Shown here: positions 43,969-52,833 of the stretch, one piece after another
Position numbering within the stretch: the first letter of the stretch is position 1
Layout of the letters: each line of letters begins with the position of its first letter
Assembly: GCF_004297125.1 (NCBI RefSeq)
Contig: NZ_SCVD01000001.1
Coordinates: 186,001 to 250,000 of the forward strand
Direction of reading: 5' to 3'
Origin: Phenylobacterium sp.
GTDB taxonomy: Bacteria > Pseudomonadota > Alphaproteobacteria > Caulobacterales > Caulobacteraceae
DNA length: 64,000 nucleotides
Made by a program: the position numbers and the translations under genes
The notes under the pieces: generated by a model
The model's input: the letters and a program-made list of their open reading frames with translations, nothing else
Database searches by the model: none
Told to the model about the DNA's origin: nothing

Positions 43969-45155
43969 TCGGCGGGGGAGGGACTCAGGTCGATCTTGAG
44001 GCGCAGAGCTGCGACGACCCGGTCCTTCGCCAGGCGATCGCCGCCCGCGTGGTGGATCCACTGCAGGTCGGGTTGAAGGGTGATGCGTCGGGTCAGCTTG
44101 TCGGAATAGGTCAGCTCGACGCCGGACTCCGCCCGGGCCGGACGGCCGCCCGCGTCGCGCAGGTTGTCGCGGAACTTGCGGCCGAGCACGCCTTGCTGCA
44201 GGCCGAACGAAAGCTGGCTGTCGGGCCGGCTCGCCACGGGGCGTCGGATCAGGACGCCGGCCTGCCAGCCGCCGCGGAAGGGCGTGGTCGCGCCGTCCGA
44301 GACGCCGACGCGCAGGAAGATGCGGCCCTCGGGCCCATCCTCGGACCCGAACATCCGCTGCTCGCCCAGCACATAGGCGCCCTGGGCGCGCCGGCGGACG
44401 GGTTCGCCGGATGGCCCGACGCCGCGGATATCCTCCTGCCGGTGGCTGTAGCGCCAGGCGCCGGCCGAGACCCGGGTCGGTCCTTCCGTGCCCGCTTCGG
44501 CGACGGTCAGCACGCCGTCGCCGAATTCCCAGTCAACGCCGCCGGGATCGCCGAGCACGCCCGACCTGGCGTTAAGCACGGCGGCGCGCGCGTAGCGGCC
44601 TTCGCCCAGGTCGACGTTCACCCGGAGGCCGAGCGCGGTGGAGGGGAAGATCGACGGTCCGTTCGGACCGGTGGCCGCGAGCTCGGAGCCGATGCCGAAC
44701 GACGGATTGAGCAGCAGGCCGGCCGACTCGTTGGCGTAGAACTCGCTGTTCAGGTTGTAGAGACCCGTGCGGACCGACGCCGGGCCGAGACCCTGCTCCA
44801 ACCAGAGTTCGAACAGCCGCAGGCGGGGGGTCGTGACCTCGATGTTGTCGACGCCCTGCAGGGTCCCCGCGACGTCGTTGGGCGCGCCGCCGGAATTGTT
44901 CAGCGCATAGGCGTGCAGCATCGCGCCGCGCCAGCCGACCGCCTTCTCCAGGTCGAGGTCCGCGGTCAGGTCCAGGTTGTCCAGATAGCGGCCGGCCCGG
45001 GGGCGGACGCCGCGGGTCACGCCACTGACGTCGGCCGTGTACACGGCCGCGACGCTGAGGGCGGGTTCAGGCTCACCGGCGGCGGCGGGACCGACGGCCA
45101 GGAAGGCCACAGCGGAGGCGCCGGCCAGCCACGCGGGCCTGGGTGGGAAGGACAT
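43965..45155 (-). CDS. OprB-like carbohydrate-selective outer-membrane porin
   Basis: The 396-residue protein has a signal peptide (FPPRPAWLAGASAVAFLAVGPAAAG), a plug-like N-terminus and the OprB pattern of amphipathic strands: GWRGAMLHAYALNNSGGAPND, LFELWLEQGLGPASVRTGLYNLNSEFYANESAGLLLNPSFGIG and a final strand DRVVAALRLKIDLSPSPAE. It admits sugars or other small polar solutes. The stop overlaps the kinase start by four bases. It is divergent from a chemoreceptor gene over a 304-base gap. Confidence 0.85.
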   Translation of the reverse strand: MSFPPRPAWLAGASAVAFLAVGPAAAGEPEPALSVAAVYTADVSGVTRGVRPRAGRYLDNLDLTADLDLEKAVGWRGAMLHAYALNNSGGAPNDVAGTLQGVDNIEVTTPRLRLFELWLEQGLGPASVRTGLYNLNSEFYANESAGLLLNPSFGIGSELAATGPNGPSIFPSTALGLRVNVDLGEGRYARAAVLNARSGVLGDPGGVDWEFGDGVLTVAEAGTEGPTRVSAGAWRYSHRQEDIRGVGPSGEPVRRRAQGAYVLGEQRMFGSEDGPEGRIFLRVGVSDGATTPFRGGWQAGVLIRRPVASRPDSQLSFGLQQGVLGRKFRDNLRDAGGRPARAESGVELTYSDKLTRRITLQPDLQWIHHAGGDRLAKDRVVAALRLKIDLSPSPAE

Positions 45156-45459
45156 CTAGGCGGTCTCTCGACGGGTTTCACGATGGGAACCTGCCGTAAG
45201 GCCACTAATTCACGGTTAAAAATGGGAATTGATTCGATGGCTGAGGTGAAGATGAAGTCTTTACCGCTCGTAAATCATATCAAGTCTCCAGCAATGCCTG
45301 TGGTACCTTATGTCGCATGTGGGAATTACGGGGAAATTCGGGATGTGGAGGTATCGAACAAGTGAGCCAAGGTCTTGAGGGCGATCTTCCGACCTGGGGT
45401 ATGATTTACGGGGCCGAAATACATTGCCCGTACTGTCACCCCCGACAATCGGGTGACGC
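45156..45459. other. 304-base divergent control region between porin and chemoreceptor
   Basis: The region is markedly more AT-rich than its surroundings. It holds two TGGGAATT elements (45223-45230 and 45320-45327), the first inside the 12-mer AATGGGAATTGA that recurs in the che leader region, a GANTC site (45231-45235) and an inverted repeat at the chemoreceptor start (listed separately). No reading frame is supported. Confidence 0.5.
45435..45457 (+). promoter_or_regulatory. Hairpin covering the chemoreceptor ribosome site
   Basis: GTCACCC (45435-45441) and GGGTGAC (45451-45457) pair perfectly around a 9-base loop. The right arm carries the only ribosome-site-like stretch (GGGTGA) and ends two bases before the ATG at 45460. 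Pairing in mRNA would hide the initiation region, so the element may set or regulate translation. Confidence 0.45.
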
Positions 45460-47271
45460 ATGAAGTTCGACTCCATCAACGGCAAGGTCATCGCGGCCGG
45501 CGCTATCGTGCTGGTCCTGGCCTCCGCCACCGCGGCGGCCGGCCTCTGGGCCGCGACACATCTCAGCGGCGCGCTGACGCGCGCGATGCGCTCGAGCGAG
45601 GTCGTGCGGCTGCACATGGACTCCGACATGATGCATGACGCCCTGCGGGCCGACGTGCTGATGGCGCTGCGCGCCGCCGACCCGGCCAGCGGCGTGACCT
45701 TCACCGAGGTCAAGGCCGACCTGGACGAACATGCCAAGGGCTTCCGGGACGACATCCGGCGCAACAAGGCCCTGGCCACGGACCCGGCCTCGCGCGCCGC
45801 CCTGGCGGCCGTCGAGGCGCCGCTGGGCGACTACATTGCGGGCGCCGAGAACATCGTGGGCCTGGCCGAGCGCGACCTCGCCGCGGCCAACGTCGCCATG
45901 CCCGCCTTCCTCCAGCAGTTCACGACCCTCGAGGGCGCGATGGAGGAAGCCACCGGCAAGATCGAAGCCAGCGCCAAGGCCGAGGCCGACGCCGCCAAGT
46001 CGGCCGCCCTCGCCGCGCAGATCCTGATGGGCGTGCTGATCCTGGTCGGCGTCGCGGTGACCGGCGTCATCGTCCTGGCCGCCCGCCGCGTCCTGGTGAA
46101 GCCGCTGATCGACGTGACCAGCGCACTCGACCGGCTGTCCAAGGGCGACCTGACCGTCGATCCGCCCCACACGGGCCGCAAGGACGAGATCGGGCTGATG
46201 ACCCGAGCGCTGTTCGCGTTCAAGCAGGCGGTGGCGGAACGCCAGGCCGAGCTGGAGGCCGCCGACAACCGCGCCGCCATGGACGAGGAGCGCACCCTGA
46301 ACGAAGCGCGGCGCGCCAAGGAGGAGGCGGCCCGCGAGCGGGTCGTCAGCTCACTGGCCCAGGCCCTCGCCAGGCTGAGCCAGGGTGACCTGGCCGCTCG
46401 CCTCGACGCCCGTTTCCCAGACCAGTACGAGGAGCTGCGCGCCAACTACAATTCCGCCGTCGACAAGCTTGGCCAGACGATGTCGTCGGTCATCGCCTCG
46501 GCGCGCGGCATGCGCACCGGCTCCGACGAGATCAGCCAGGCGGCCGACGACCTGTCGCGCCGTACCGAGCAGCAGGCCGCCAGCCTGGAGGAGACCGCCG
46601 CGGCGCTCGACGAGGTCACCGCCACGGTCCGCCGCTCGGCCGAGGGCGCCGGCAAGGCCCGCCAGGTGGCCGATGCCGCCCGGGGCGAGGCGCAGCGTTC
46701 GGGCGACGTGGTCGGCAAGGCCACCGAGGCCATGAGCGCGATCGAGAAGTCCTCGGCCCAGATCTCCAATATCGTCGGCCTGATCGAGGAGATCGCCTTC
46801 CAGACCAATCTGCTGGCGCTGAACGCCGGCGTCGAGGCGGCCCGGGCCGGCGAGGCGGGCAAGGGATTCGCCGTCGTGGCCTCCGAAGTCCGCGCGCTCG
46901 CGCAGAGGACCGCCGAGGCGGCCAAGGAGATCAAGGGCCTGATCCTGGCCTCCGGCCGCCAGGTGGGCGACGGGGTCGAACTGGTCACCCAGACGGGTGA
47001 GGCGCTGGAGACCATCCGCGCGACGGTTTCCGAGATGCACGGCCTGGTCAGCGAGATCGCCGCCTCGGCTCGCGAGCAGGCGGTCGCCCTTTCCGAAGTC
47101 AACACCGCCATCAACCAGATGGACCAGGTGACCCAGCAGAACGCCGCCATGGTCGAAGAGACCACCGCGGCAAGCCACAGCCTGGCGCGCGAGGCCGAGA
47201 GCCTCGCGGGCCTGATCGGCCGCTTCCGTCTCACCCCGGCGGAAGAGGTCCTGTCGGCGCGCGCCGCCTGA
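45460..47271 (+). CDS. Methyl-accepting chemotaxis protein
   Basis: The 603-residue receptor has a first membrane helix (about 12-30), a periplasmic four-helix region, a second helix (about 187-205), a HAMP domain (VLVKPLIDVTSALDRLSKGDL) and a long signalling rod with the conserved tip [21 protein letters not shown]. Methylatable Glu/Gln positions are likely in [15 protein letters not shown]. It lacks the C-terminal xWxxF docking tail present in mcpA. It lies upstream of, but is not part of, the che operon. Confidence 0.92.
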   Translation: MKFDSINGKVIAAGAIVLVLASATAAAGLWAATHLSGALTRAMRSSEVVRLHMDSDMMHDALRADVLMALRAADPASGVTFTEVKADLDEHAKGFRDDIRRNKALATDPASRAALAAVEAPLGDYIAGAENIVGLAERDLAAANVAMPAFLQQFTTLEGAMEEATGKIEASAKAEADAAKSAALAAQILMGVLILVGVAVTGVIVLAARRVLVKPLIDVTSALDRLSKGDLTVDPPHTGRKDEIGLMTRALFAFKQAVAERQAELEAADNRAAMDEERTLNEARRAKEEAARERVVSSLAQALARLSQGDLAARLDARFPDQYEELRANYNSAVDKLGQTMSSVIASARGMRTGSDEISQAADDLSRRTEQQAASLEETAAALDEVTATVRRSAEGAGKARQVADAARGEAQRSGDVVGKATEAMSAIEKSSAQISNIVGLIEEIAFQTNLLALNAGVEAARAGEAGKGFAVVASEVRALAQRTAEAAKEIKGLILASGRQVGDGVELVTQTGEALETIRATVSEMHGLVSEIAASAREQAVALSEVNTAINQMDQVTQQNAAMVEETTAASHSLAREAESLAGLIGRFRLTPAEEVLSARAA

Positions 47272-47667
47272 GCCCCACGGGCGCGCGCGTTCCCGGCCGG
47301 AGCCCGCGGGTTCCGGCCGGGGCCGACTTTGGGGCGCCGAATGGGCCCCTGCAGCATCGACGAAGTCTCGGTGCGTCGAATTACCGCAAGCCTGCGCGAG
47401 CCAGGCCGCCGAGGCCGGCGGCCGGCGTTGCGCAGGTCGCGAGCGGGTGGGTTGATGCGGACACGTTCGACGAAATTCCATAACCAGAACAATGGTGTAT
47501 CGCGGTGTCCGATTCCTCCTCGGGAGCGCGGCGTAGAGGAGGGGGCGGCGCACGCCGCCGGGGCGGCGGCGGCGTGCCGAGAGGGGCTGCAGAGCGCGAG
47601 CGCACAACGGTATCGCGCCATTAACTGTGGAACCCTAACGCTTGGACATCGACCTGCAGGGGACCCA
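47272..47667. other. 396-base gap with GC-rich dyads
   Basis: Two CCGGCCGG blocks (47293-47300 and 47313-47320) flank CCCGCGGG and could end the chemoreceptor transcript. A perfect 10-bp stem GCACGCCGCC/GGCGGCGTGC (47550-47559 and 47568-47577) follows. Upstream of the next gene TTAACTGTGG and AGGGGA (47658-47663) are visible. I see no convincing gene in it. Confidence 0.4.
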
Positions 47668-48033
47668 GTGTTGAGCCAGATCGCCGCCTTCGCCGACGAA
47701 GACACCCGCCGCGCCCTGAAGGCGTTAAGCGCCGACGTGCAGGCGTCGCTGGCGCTCAACCGGACGCTGCTGCAGACCCTTGCGGCCTTGTCTCCGAGCC
47801 TCAATGCGGCGGCCGAGCGGGCGCTTGAGCACGAGATCGAGCAGGCGCTGCAGCAGTCGGCGCCCGAGCGCGTCGTCGAACTGATCGAGGGCGCCCGCGA
47901 CCGGATGCAGGATGCGCCGGACCAGGTCGAGATGATGGGCGCGCTGGAATTCGCGTTGATCGCCGCGGCCGACGCCCTGCCGGACATCTGCGACCTGGAA
48001 GCCGCCGAAACCGCCAGCCTCGCGCGCGGCTGA
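47668..48033 (+). CDS. Hypothetical helical protein next to cheE
   Basis: The 121-residue product (from a GTG at 47668, four bases after AGGGGA; the next TTG at 47671 is an alternative) is helical throughout: ADEDTRRALKALSADVQASLALNRTLLQTLAAL, then EHEIEQALQQSAPERVVELIEGARDRMQ. No family is recognised. It lies tail to tail with the che operon. The frame can be extended upstream to 47329 but without a start signal. Confidence 0.6.
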   Translation: MLSQIAAFADEDTRRALKALSADVQASLALNRTLLQTLAALSPSLNAAAERALEHEIEQALQQSAPERVVELIEGARDRMQDAPDQVEMMGALEFALIAAADALPDICDLEAAETASLARG

Positions 48034-48062
48034 ACCGGGATCCCTGAAGGACGCCGGCCGGC

Positions 48063-48539
48063 TCAGGCCGCCGGCAGCACCCGGGCCCGCACGCGCCGCA
48101 GGCCCTCCAGGATCGAGTCCGCGCCCGCCGCCCCGGCCTTGTCGCCAAGGGTCGCCAGCAGGCGGATCCCATCCACATGCACATCGATCGCCGGCCAGTT
48201 CGCGGGCTCGCCGCCGCGGAACCAGTCGGCCAGGTCGCAGAGGCTGAACGCCGCCTCGGCCAGGGCCTTCAGGCCGAACGAACCGGCGAGGCCAAAGATG
48301 GCGTTGCTGACGTCGTAGATGGCGCCGAACGCCGAGAGATCGCCGCTGGCCCGTCCCTCGGCCGCAAGGACCGTCATCTGCTCGGCCTTCTCGACGAGCG
48401 ACGAGATCGAGGCGCCGCGCGTGGATTCGACCCGGGTCTCCGCGGCGCGCACGGCGTTCTCGATGGTCCGGCCGCCGGGCTCGCGGGTGATCTGGGCGAG
48501 CTTGTTCTCGACGGCGAAGACGCGGGCTTTGCTGGTCAT
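48063..48539 (-). CDS. cheE: Chemotaxis protein CheE
   Basis: The 158-residue protein is the last gene of the che operon; its position matches cheE of Caulobacter crescentus. It is helical with an N-terminal segment VFAVENKLAQITREPGGRTIENAVRAAETRVES and contains no recognised catalytic motif. Its start overlaps the upstream cheY by four bases. The name rests on synteny; the biochemical role is not established. Confidence 0.75.
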   Translation of the reverse strand: MTSKARVFAVENKLAQITREPGGRTIENAVRAAETRVESTRGASISSLVEKAEQMTVLAAEGRASGDLSAFGAIYDVSNAIFGLAGSFGLKALAEAAFSLCDLADWFRGGEPANWPAIDVHVDGIRLLATLGDKAGAAGADSILEGLRRVRARVLPAA

Positions 48540-49138
48540 AGGGAGACAGCTTTCGGACTGAACAGGGCGTCGATTTCGTCCTGCTCGAGGTTGGGGGTCT
48601 TGGCGATGCCGACATCGGCCGAAAGGTCGTCGTGCCGACGGCCCTTCATGCCGACCGGCGGGCCGAGCGCTTTCACGCGGCGGTCCGGGCCACAGTATCC
48701 TGGGGAGCTGACGAACTTCCTCTGGTCGTTCATCAGCCAGACGATCCGCTGCATCATCACCATCGGCGCGGCCGGCTTGGCGACCACGAAGCTGGCGCCG
48801 GCGTCGCGGCCGCGGAAGACCTGCGACGGCTTGGTGTGGCCGGTCACCAGGATCACCGGCGCGAAACTGTTGGGGTCGAGCTCCGCGCGCCGCAGCCAGC
48901 TGATGAACTCATAGCCCTCGGCGTCGGCCAGCGCGCTGTCGATGACGATCAGGTTGATCGGCCGTTCCTGGGCCACGGCCTTGCATTCCACGAGGGTCTG
49001 GCAACGGCGGGGCGAGTGGACGCCGAAGCCGGCGAACATCTCGCACATGATGTTCAGCCCCTGGAGGTCGCCGCACGCCAGCAGGACGTCGGCCATCGAC
49101 AGGTTGACCCGTTCGGATCTGCTGGGCGGCTGGCTCAC
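48536..49138 (-). CDS. cheYIII: Receiver-domain chemotaxis protein (third CheY)
   Basis: The 200-residue protein has a receiver domain with phospho-acceptor Asp about residue 67 (LIVIDSALADAEG) and a C-terminal extension of about 60 residues (SSPGYCGPDRRVKALGPP, then EQDEIDALFSP). The acidic pair that binds Mg2+ in normal CheY is incomplete (ADVLLACGDLQ), so phosphorylation may be altered. The end EIDALF recalls a FliM/FliN-like tail that might touch the switch (inference). Position matches cheYIII of Caulobacter. Confidence 0.82.
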   Translation of the reverse strand: MSQPPSRSERVNLSMADVLLACGDLQGLNIMCEMFAGFGVHSPRRCQTLVECKAVAQERPINLIVIDSALADAEGYEFISWLRRAELDPNSFAPVILVTGHTKPSQVFRGRDAGASFVVAKPAAPMVMMQRIVWLMNDQRKFVSSPGYCGPDRRVKALGPPVGMKGRRHDDLSADVGIAKTPNLEQDEIDALFSPKAVSL

Positions 49139-49141
49139 GGC

Positions 49142-49504
49142 TCAATCCCAGAAGGTAAGGACCTCCCCGGCGTCGACCGCGGGGGGAGAACCGGGGCTGG
49201 ACAGGCGGCGCGCCTGTTCGGTGAGCGTCAGGAGGCGGAGCGCGCTGTCGACGTCGGCGCCGACGTCGGCCGGGGCCGCATCGGCCAGGGCGCGGACGAA
49301 CGACGCCAGGCCCGAGAGGCGCTGGCTGAGCAGGTCGGCGGCCTGGGCCTCCATCATCGCGTTCGGGTCCGAGGCGGCCGCGGTCACCACCAGGCGCGAG
49401 ATGAGGTCCTGGAGCTGGTCGCCGATGGCGACCAGGTCGGTGACCTCCTGGGCCACCAGGTCCAGGGATTGGGCCAGGGGCCGGTGCGCCGCGGGTAAGC
49501 TCAT
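49142..49504 (-). CDS. cheU: Chemotaxis protein CheU
   Basis: The 120-residue protein is helical with a repeating leucine pattern (LDLVAQEVTDLVAIGDQLQDLISRLVV) and resembles a helical-bundle phosphatase or scaffold only in general shape. The name comes from its place between cheD and the third cheY. It overlaps cheD by one base. Function unknown. Confidence 0.75.
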   Translation of the reverse strand: MSLPAAHRPLAQSLDLVAQEVTDLVAIGDQLQDLISRLVVTAAASDPNAMMEAQAADLLSQRLSGLASFVRALADAAPADVGADVDSALRLLTLTEQARRLSSPGSPPAVDAGEVLTFWD

Positions 49505-50067
49505 CAGAACAGCTCCAGGGCGCCGGAATCTTGGGCGGGCGCGGCCGGTTGACGGCGCTCGGTCGCGAAGACGCGGGCCTCGGTGGGGGCCAGCAGGATC
49601 TGCCGGGCCCGGCCGCTCGAAGGCCAGTACTGGATGCGCCGGGCGCGGTCGCCGCGCAGCGAGCCGCCGACGTGACGCAGGCCCTCGTCGCGGATGAACC
49701 GCTCGGCGAAGGCGGAGTTCTGGCCGCCGACGTCCGACAGGCCGTCGAACAGGTGCGCGCCGCCGAACAGCTTCACTTCCAGGCGGTCGCGCCGGCAGCC
49801 CTTGCGAAGCAGGGCGTTGAGCAGCAGTTCCATCGACTGGACGCCGTAGCGCAGGCCTTCGTCGCCGGCCTCGCCGGGCAGCAGGAAGTGGTTCATCCCG
49901 CCGATGCCGGTGATCGGATCACGGATGCACGCGGCGACGCACGACCCCAGGATGGTGGTCAGCACCACGTCGTCGCCTTCGGCGACATGGAACTCCCCCT
50001 GGATCACATGGATCTTGCGGGGTTCCGCGTCGTAGGCGTGGTCGTGTCCGCCCAAGCCCAGATTCAC
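49504..50067 (-). CDS. cheD: Receptor glutamine deamidase CheD
   Basis: The 187-residue protein deamidates receptor glutamines. The catalytic Cys-His pair is visible in TTILGSCVAACIRD and GIGGMNHFLLPG, and KLFGGAHLF is conserved. The N-terminus has a short extension (GHDHAYDAEPRKIHVIQGEFHVAE). Its start overlaps the stop of cheYII by four bases. Confidence 0.93.
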   Translation of the reverse strand: MNLGLGGHDHAYDAEPRKIHVIQGEFHVAEGDDVVLTTILGSCVAACIRDPITGIGGMNHFLLPGEAGDEGLRYGVQSMELLLNALLRKGCRRDRLEVKLFGGAHLFDGLSDVGGQNSAFAERFIRDEGLRHVGGSLRGDRARRIQYWPSSGRARQILLAPTEARVFATERRQPAAPAQDSGALELF

Positions 50068-50453
50068 GTGAGGGCGCCGAAGATCGCTTCGATCTTTTCC
50101 TTGAGGGTGCCGACGGTGAAGGGCTTCACGAGGTAGTTGTTGACCCCGAACTGCACCGCGCGCTGGACCAGCTCCTTGTCGGCCCGGCCCGTTAGCATGA
50201 TGAAGGCGGTCTTCTGGATCGGCGGATGCGAGCGGATCGCGCGCAGCAGGCCCAGGCCGTCCAGCTTCGGCATGTTGTAGTCCGAGATCACGAGCTGGAC
50301 CGGGCGCGACAGCATGTGACGCAGTCCGTCCTCGCCGTCGGCGGCTTCGTGGATCGTCCGGAAGCCAAGCTGTTGCAGGCCCGTGCGGACCAGCGAACGG
50401 ATGGTCTGTTGGTCGTCGACGACGAGGCAGGGGATGGAGGAGGCCGCCGGCAT
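50064..50453 (-). CDS. cheYII: Chemotaxis response regulator CheY (second copy)
   Basis: The 129-residue single-domain receiver has the acidic pair in LVVDDQQTIR, phospho-acceptor Asp about 58 (LVISDYNMPKLDG), Thr in IMLTGRADKE and Lys in YLVKPFTVGTL. It should act on the flagellar motor or as a phosphate sink. It starts one base after the cheB stop. Confidence 0.93.
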   Translation of the reverse strand: MPAASSIPCLVVDDQQTIRSLVRTGLQQLGFRTIHEAADGEDGLRHMLSRPVQLVISDYNMPKLDGLGLLRAIRSHPPIQKTAFIMLTGRADKELVQRAVQFGVNNYLVKPFTVGTLKEKIEAIFGALT

Positions 50454-50454
50454 G

Positions 50455-51474
50455 TCAGCGTTCCGTTTCTTTGTTCGTGAGGTTGCGGATGGCGGGTCCC
50501 AGCTTTTCCAGGGGGAGCTGGCGTTCGACCGCGCCAAGTTCGAAAGCGGCGCGGGGCATGCCGTAGACGACGCAGGTCGCCTCGTCCTGGCCCAGCGTCC
50601 GGGCGCCCGCTTCCCGCATGGAAAGCAGGCCACGCGCACCGTCGCGACCCATGCCGGTCAGGATCACGCCGACGGCATGGTCCTTCGCGGCGCGGGCCAC
50701 GGACGAGAACAGTACATCCACCGAGGGGCAATGGCCGCTCACGGGGTCGCCCTGGGAGACCCGGCACCGCAGGTGCCGCGTGCCCTCGACTTCCAGGTGG
50801 AAATCGCCGCCCGGGGCCACGTAGACCCGGCCGGGGACCAGGGGGTCGCCGTCGCGGGCTTCCGAGACCGTGGCGGCGGAGGTGCGGTTCAGCCGTTCGG
50901 CGAAGCTCTTGGTGAAACTCGCCGGCATGTGCTGGGCGATCACCGTCGGCGCGCAGTTGGCCGGCAGGCGTTCGACGATGGTCAGCAGGGCCTCGACGCC
51001 GCCGGTGGACGAACCGATGGCCACGATCCGCTCGGAGGGCGTGAAGATGTCCACGGCGAGAGGCTCGGCGCGGACGGCGCGCTGGCGCACACGGGCGCGG
51101 GCGGCGATCTTCACCTTCTCGGCCAGGCGGCTGAAGCCAGCCGGATCGGAGCCGCCGGGCTTCTCGACGCAGTCGATCGCGCCCAGTTCCAGCGCCGTCA
51201 GCGTGGCTTCCGTCCCGCGGGCGGTGAGGGTGGAGACCATCACCACCGGCATGGGCCGCAGCCGCATGAGGCGTTCCAGGAAATCGAGGCCGTTCATGTT
51301 CGGCATCTCGACGTCCAGGGTGATGACATCGGGGTTCAGCGTCTTGATCGCCTCTCGGGCCTCCAGCGGATCGCCGGCTTCGCCGACGACCTCCAGGTCC
51401 GGATCGGCCGACAGCGAAGCACTGATCAGCCGGCGCATGGTGCTTGAATCGTCGACGACGAGGACGCGGATCAT
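50455..51474 (-). CDS. cheB: Receptor methylesterase CheB
   Basis: The 339-residue protein joins a receiver ([11 protein letters not shown], phospho-Asp about 54 in [12 protein letters not shown]) to a methylesterase domain with catalytic Ser in [11 protein letters not shown], His in IAQHMPASF and Asp in [11 protein letters not shown]. It removes receptor methyl groups or deamidates them. The ATG at 51474 overlaps the cheR stop (ATGA); a longer frame over cheR is not coding. Confidence 0.95.
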   Translation of the reverse strand: MIRVLVVDDSSTMRRLISASLSADPDLEVVGEAGDPLEAREAIKTLNPDVITLDVEMPNMNGLDFLERLMRLRPMPVVMVSTLTARGTEATLTALELGAIDCVEKPGGSDPAGFSRLAEKVKIAARARVRQRAVRAEPLAVDIFTPSERIVAIGSSTGGVEALLTIVERLPANCAPTVIAQHMPASFTKSFAERLNRTSAATVSEARDGDPLVPGRVYVAPGGDFHLEVEGTRHLRCRVSQGDPVSGHCPSVDVLFSSVARAAKDHAVGVILTGMGRDGARGLLSMREAGARTLGQDEATCVVYGMPRAAFELGAVERQLPLEKLGPAIRNLTNKETER

Positions 51475-52355
51475 CGGGCGACCTCGGCGATGCGTCGATA
51501 GGTGGTCACGCCATCGGGCTTGTAGAGGCTGGTCGCCGGGCCCTGGATCCGTTCGGAGTGGCCGATGTAGAGGGCGCCGCCCACCTTGTTCAGGGGCGCA
51601 AAGCGGCTCCACAGGCGGGCCTGGGTGTCGTCCTCGAAGTAGATCGCCACGTTGCGGCAGAAGATCGCGTCGAACGCGCCCTTCATCGGCCAGTCGCCGA
51701 TCAGGTTCAGTTCGTTGAAGGTGATCAGCGCGCGAAGCTCGTCGGCCATCTTCACCCGGCCGTCGGCGGACGGGCTGGTCCAGCGCTTGCGGCAATTCTC
51801 CGGGACCCCGTCCAGTAGGTGGTCGGCGTAGGTCCCCGAACGGCCCTCCGCCACCATGTTCGGATCGATGTCGGTGGCCAGCACCTTCACGTCGCGGTCC
51901 GGAGCCTCCGGCATCAGCGACAGGATCGTCATGGCGATCGAGAAGGGCTCCTGGCCGCTGGAGCAGGCGGCCGACCAGATGCGCACCTTGCCGCCGCGAC
52001 GCGCGGCGTCCAGCAGGGGCGGCAGGACCTTGTCCTTCAGGTGCTCGAAATGGTGCGGTTCGCGGAAGAAGCGGGTGACGTTGGTGGTCAGCGCCGCCAG
52101 CATCTTCTGCCGTTCGTCCACGCCTTCGGCCGCCGAGACCAGGGCGCAGTAGTCCTTGAAGCTGGTGAGGCCCAGCGCGCGCAGGCGCTTCGCCAGCCGG
52201 GAATAGACCAGCGTCGCCTTGGCGTCGGGCAGGTGGATGCCGGCGTCGCCATGCACCATCGCCGAGATCCTGCGGAAATCGGCTTCGGTGAAGGCGAATT
52301 CGCCATCGACCATGTTTGCGCCCTGGCGCGTAGATGTCGGCGCGCTGGCGTTCAT
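51471..52355 (-). CDS. cheR: Chemoreceptor methyltransferase CheR
   Basis: The 294-residue SAM-dependent methyltransferase has the N-terminal all-helical domain ([25 protein letters not shown]) and the Rossmann domain with [33 protein letters not shown] and [13 protein letters not shown]. It methylates glutamates on the receptors. It ends within the cheB start and begins overlapping the cheW stop. Confidence 0.95.
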   Translation of the reverse strand: MNASAPTSTRQGANMVDGEFAFTEADFRRISAMVHGDAGIHLPDAKATLVYSRLAKRLRALGLTSFKDYCALVSAAEGVDERQKMLAALTTNVTRFFREPHHFEHLKDKVLPPLLDAARRGGKVRIWSAACSSGQEPFSIAMTILSLMPEAPDRDVKVLATDIDPNMVAEGRSGTYADHLLDGVPENCRKRWTSPSADGRVKMADELRALITFNELNLIGDWPMKGAFDAIFCRNVAIYFEDDTQARLWSRFAPLNKVGGALYIGHSERIQGPATSLYKPDGVTTYRRIAEVAR

Positions 52356-52831
52356 TAGGCGGCTTCGAGCTCCATGTCGGGCAGCACGCGCTCGAGCCCG
52401 ATGAGGCTGATCATCCGGCCTTCCATGGGGATCAGGCCGCGGACGAAGGTCTTGGCCGTCTCGGACGCGACGTCCGGGGTCGGCTGGATCATGTCGTCGG
52501 TGATCGTCAGGATGTCGCTGACCGCATCGACCAGCAGGCCCACGACCTGCTCGCCGATCTGGGCGACGATGATGACGTTGCGGTCGCTGGCCTCGGTGCT
52601 CTCGAAGCCCAGGCGCGAGGCCAGGTCGACGATCGGCAGCACGGCGCCGCGAAGGTTGATCACGCCCTTCACGAACGAAGGGGACTGCGGCAGCGCGGTG
52701 GCTGCGGTCCAGCCGCGGATCTCGCGGATGGCCATGATGTCGACGCAGAACTCCTGGGCGCCGATCCGGAAGGAGATCAGCTCCTTCATGCCGCCAGCGT
52801 GCTGGCCGCTCTGACTAACGATCTGGTTCAT
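52355..52831 (-). CDS. cheW: Chemotaxis coupling protein CheW
   Basis: The 158-residue protein has the SH3-like CheW fold: [47 protein letters not shown] and [14 protein letters not shown]. It links receptors to CheA. The ATG at 52829-52831 is two bases past the cheA stop; longer frames are extensions without start signals. Confidence 0.95.
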   Translation of the reverse strand: MNQIVSQSGQHAGGMKELISFRIGAQEFCVDIMAIREIRGWTAATALPQSPSFVKGVINLRGAVLPIVDLASRLGFESTEASDRNVIIVAQIGEQVVGLLVDAVSDILTITDDMIQPTPDVASETAKTFVRGLIPMEGRMISLIGLERVLPDMELEAA

Positions 52832-52833
52832 GT

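Noticed and set aside
47329..47667. Upstream extension of the hypothetical protein ending at 48033
   Set aside because: The extension is Arg/Gly-rich, crosses GC dyads and has no start signal; AGGGGA points to 47668.
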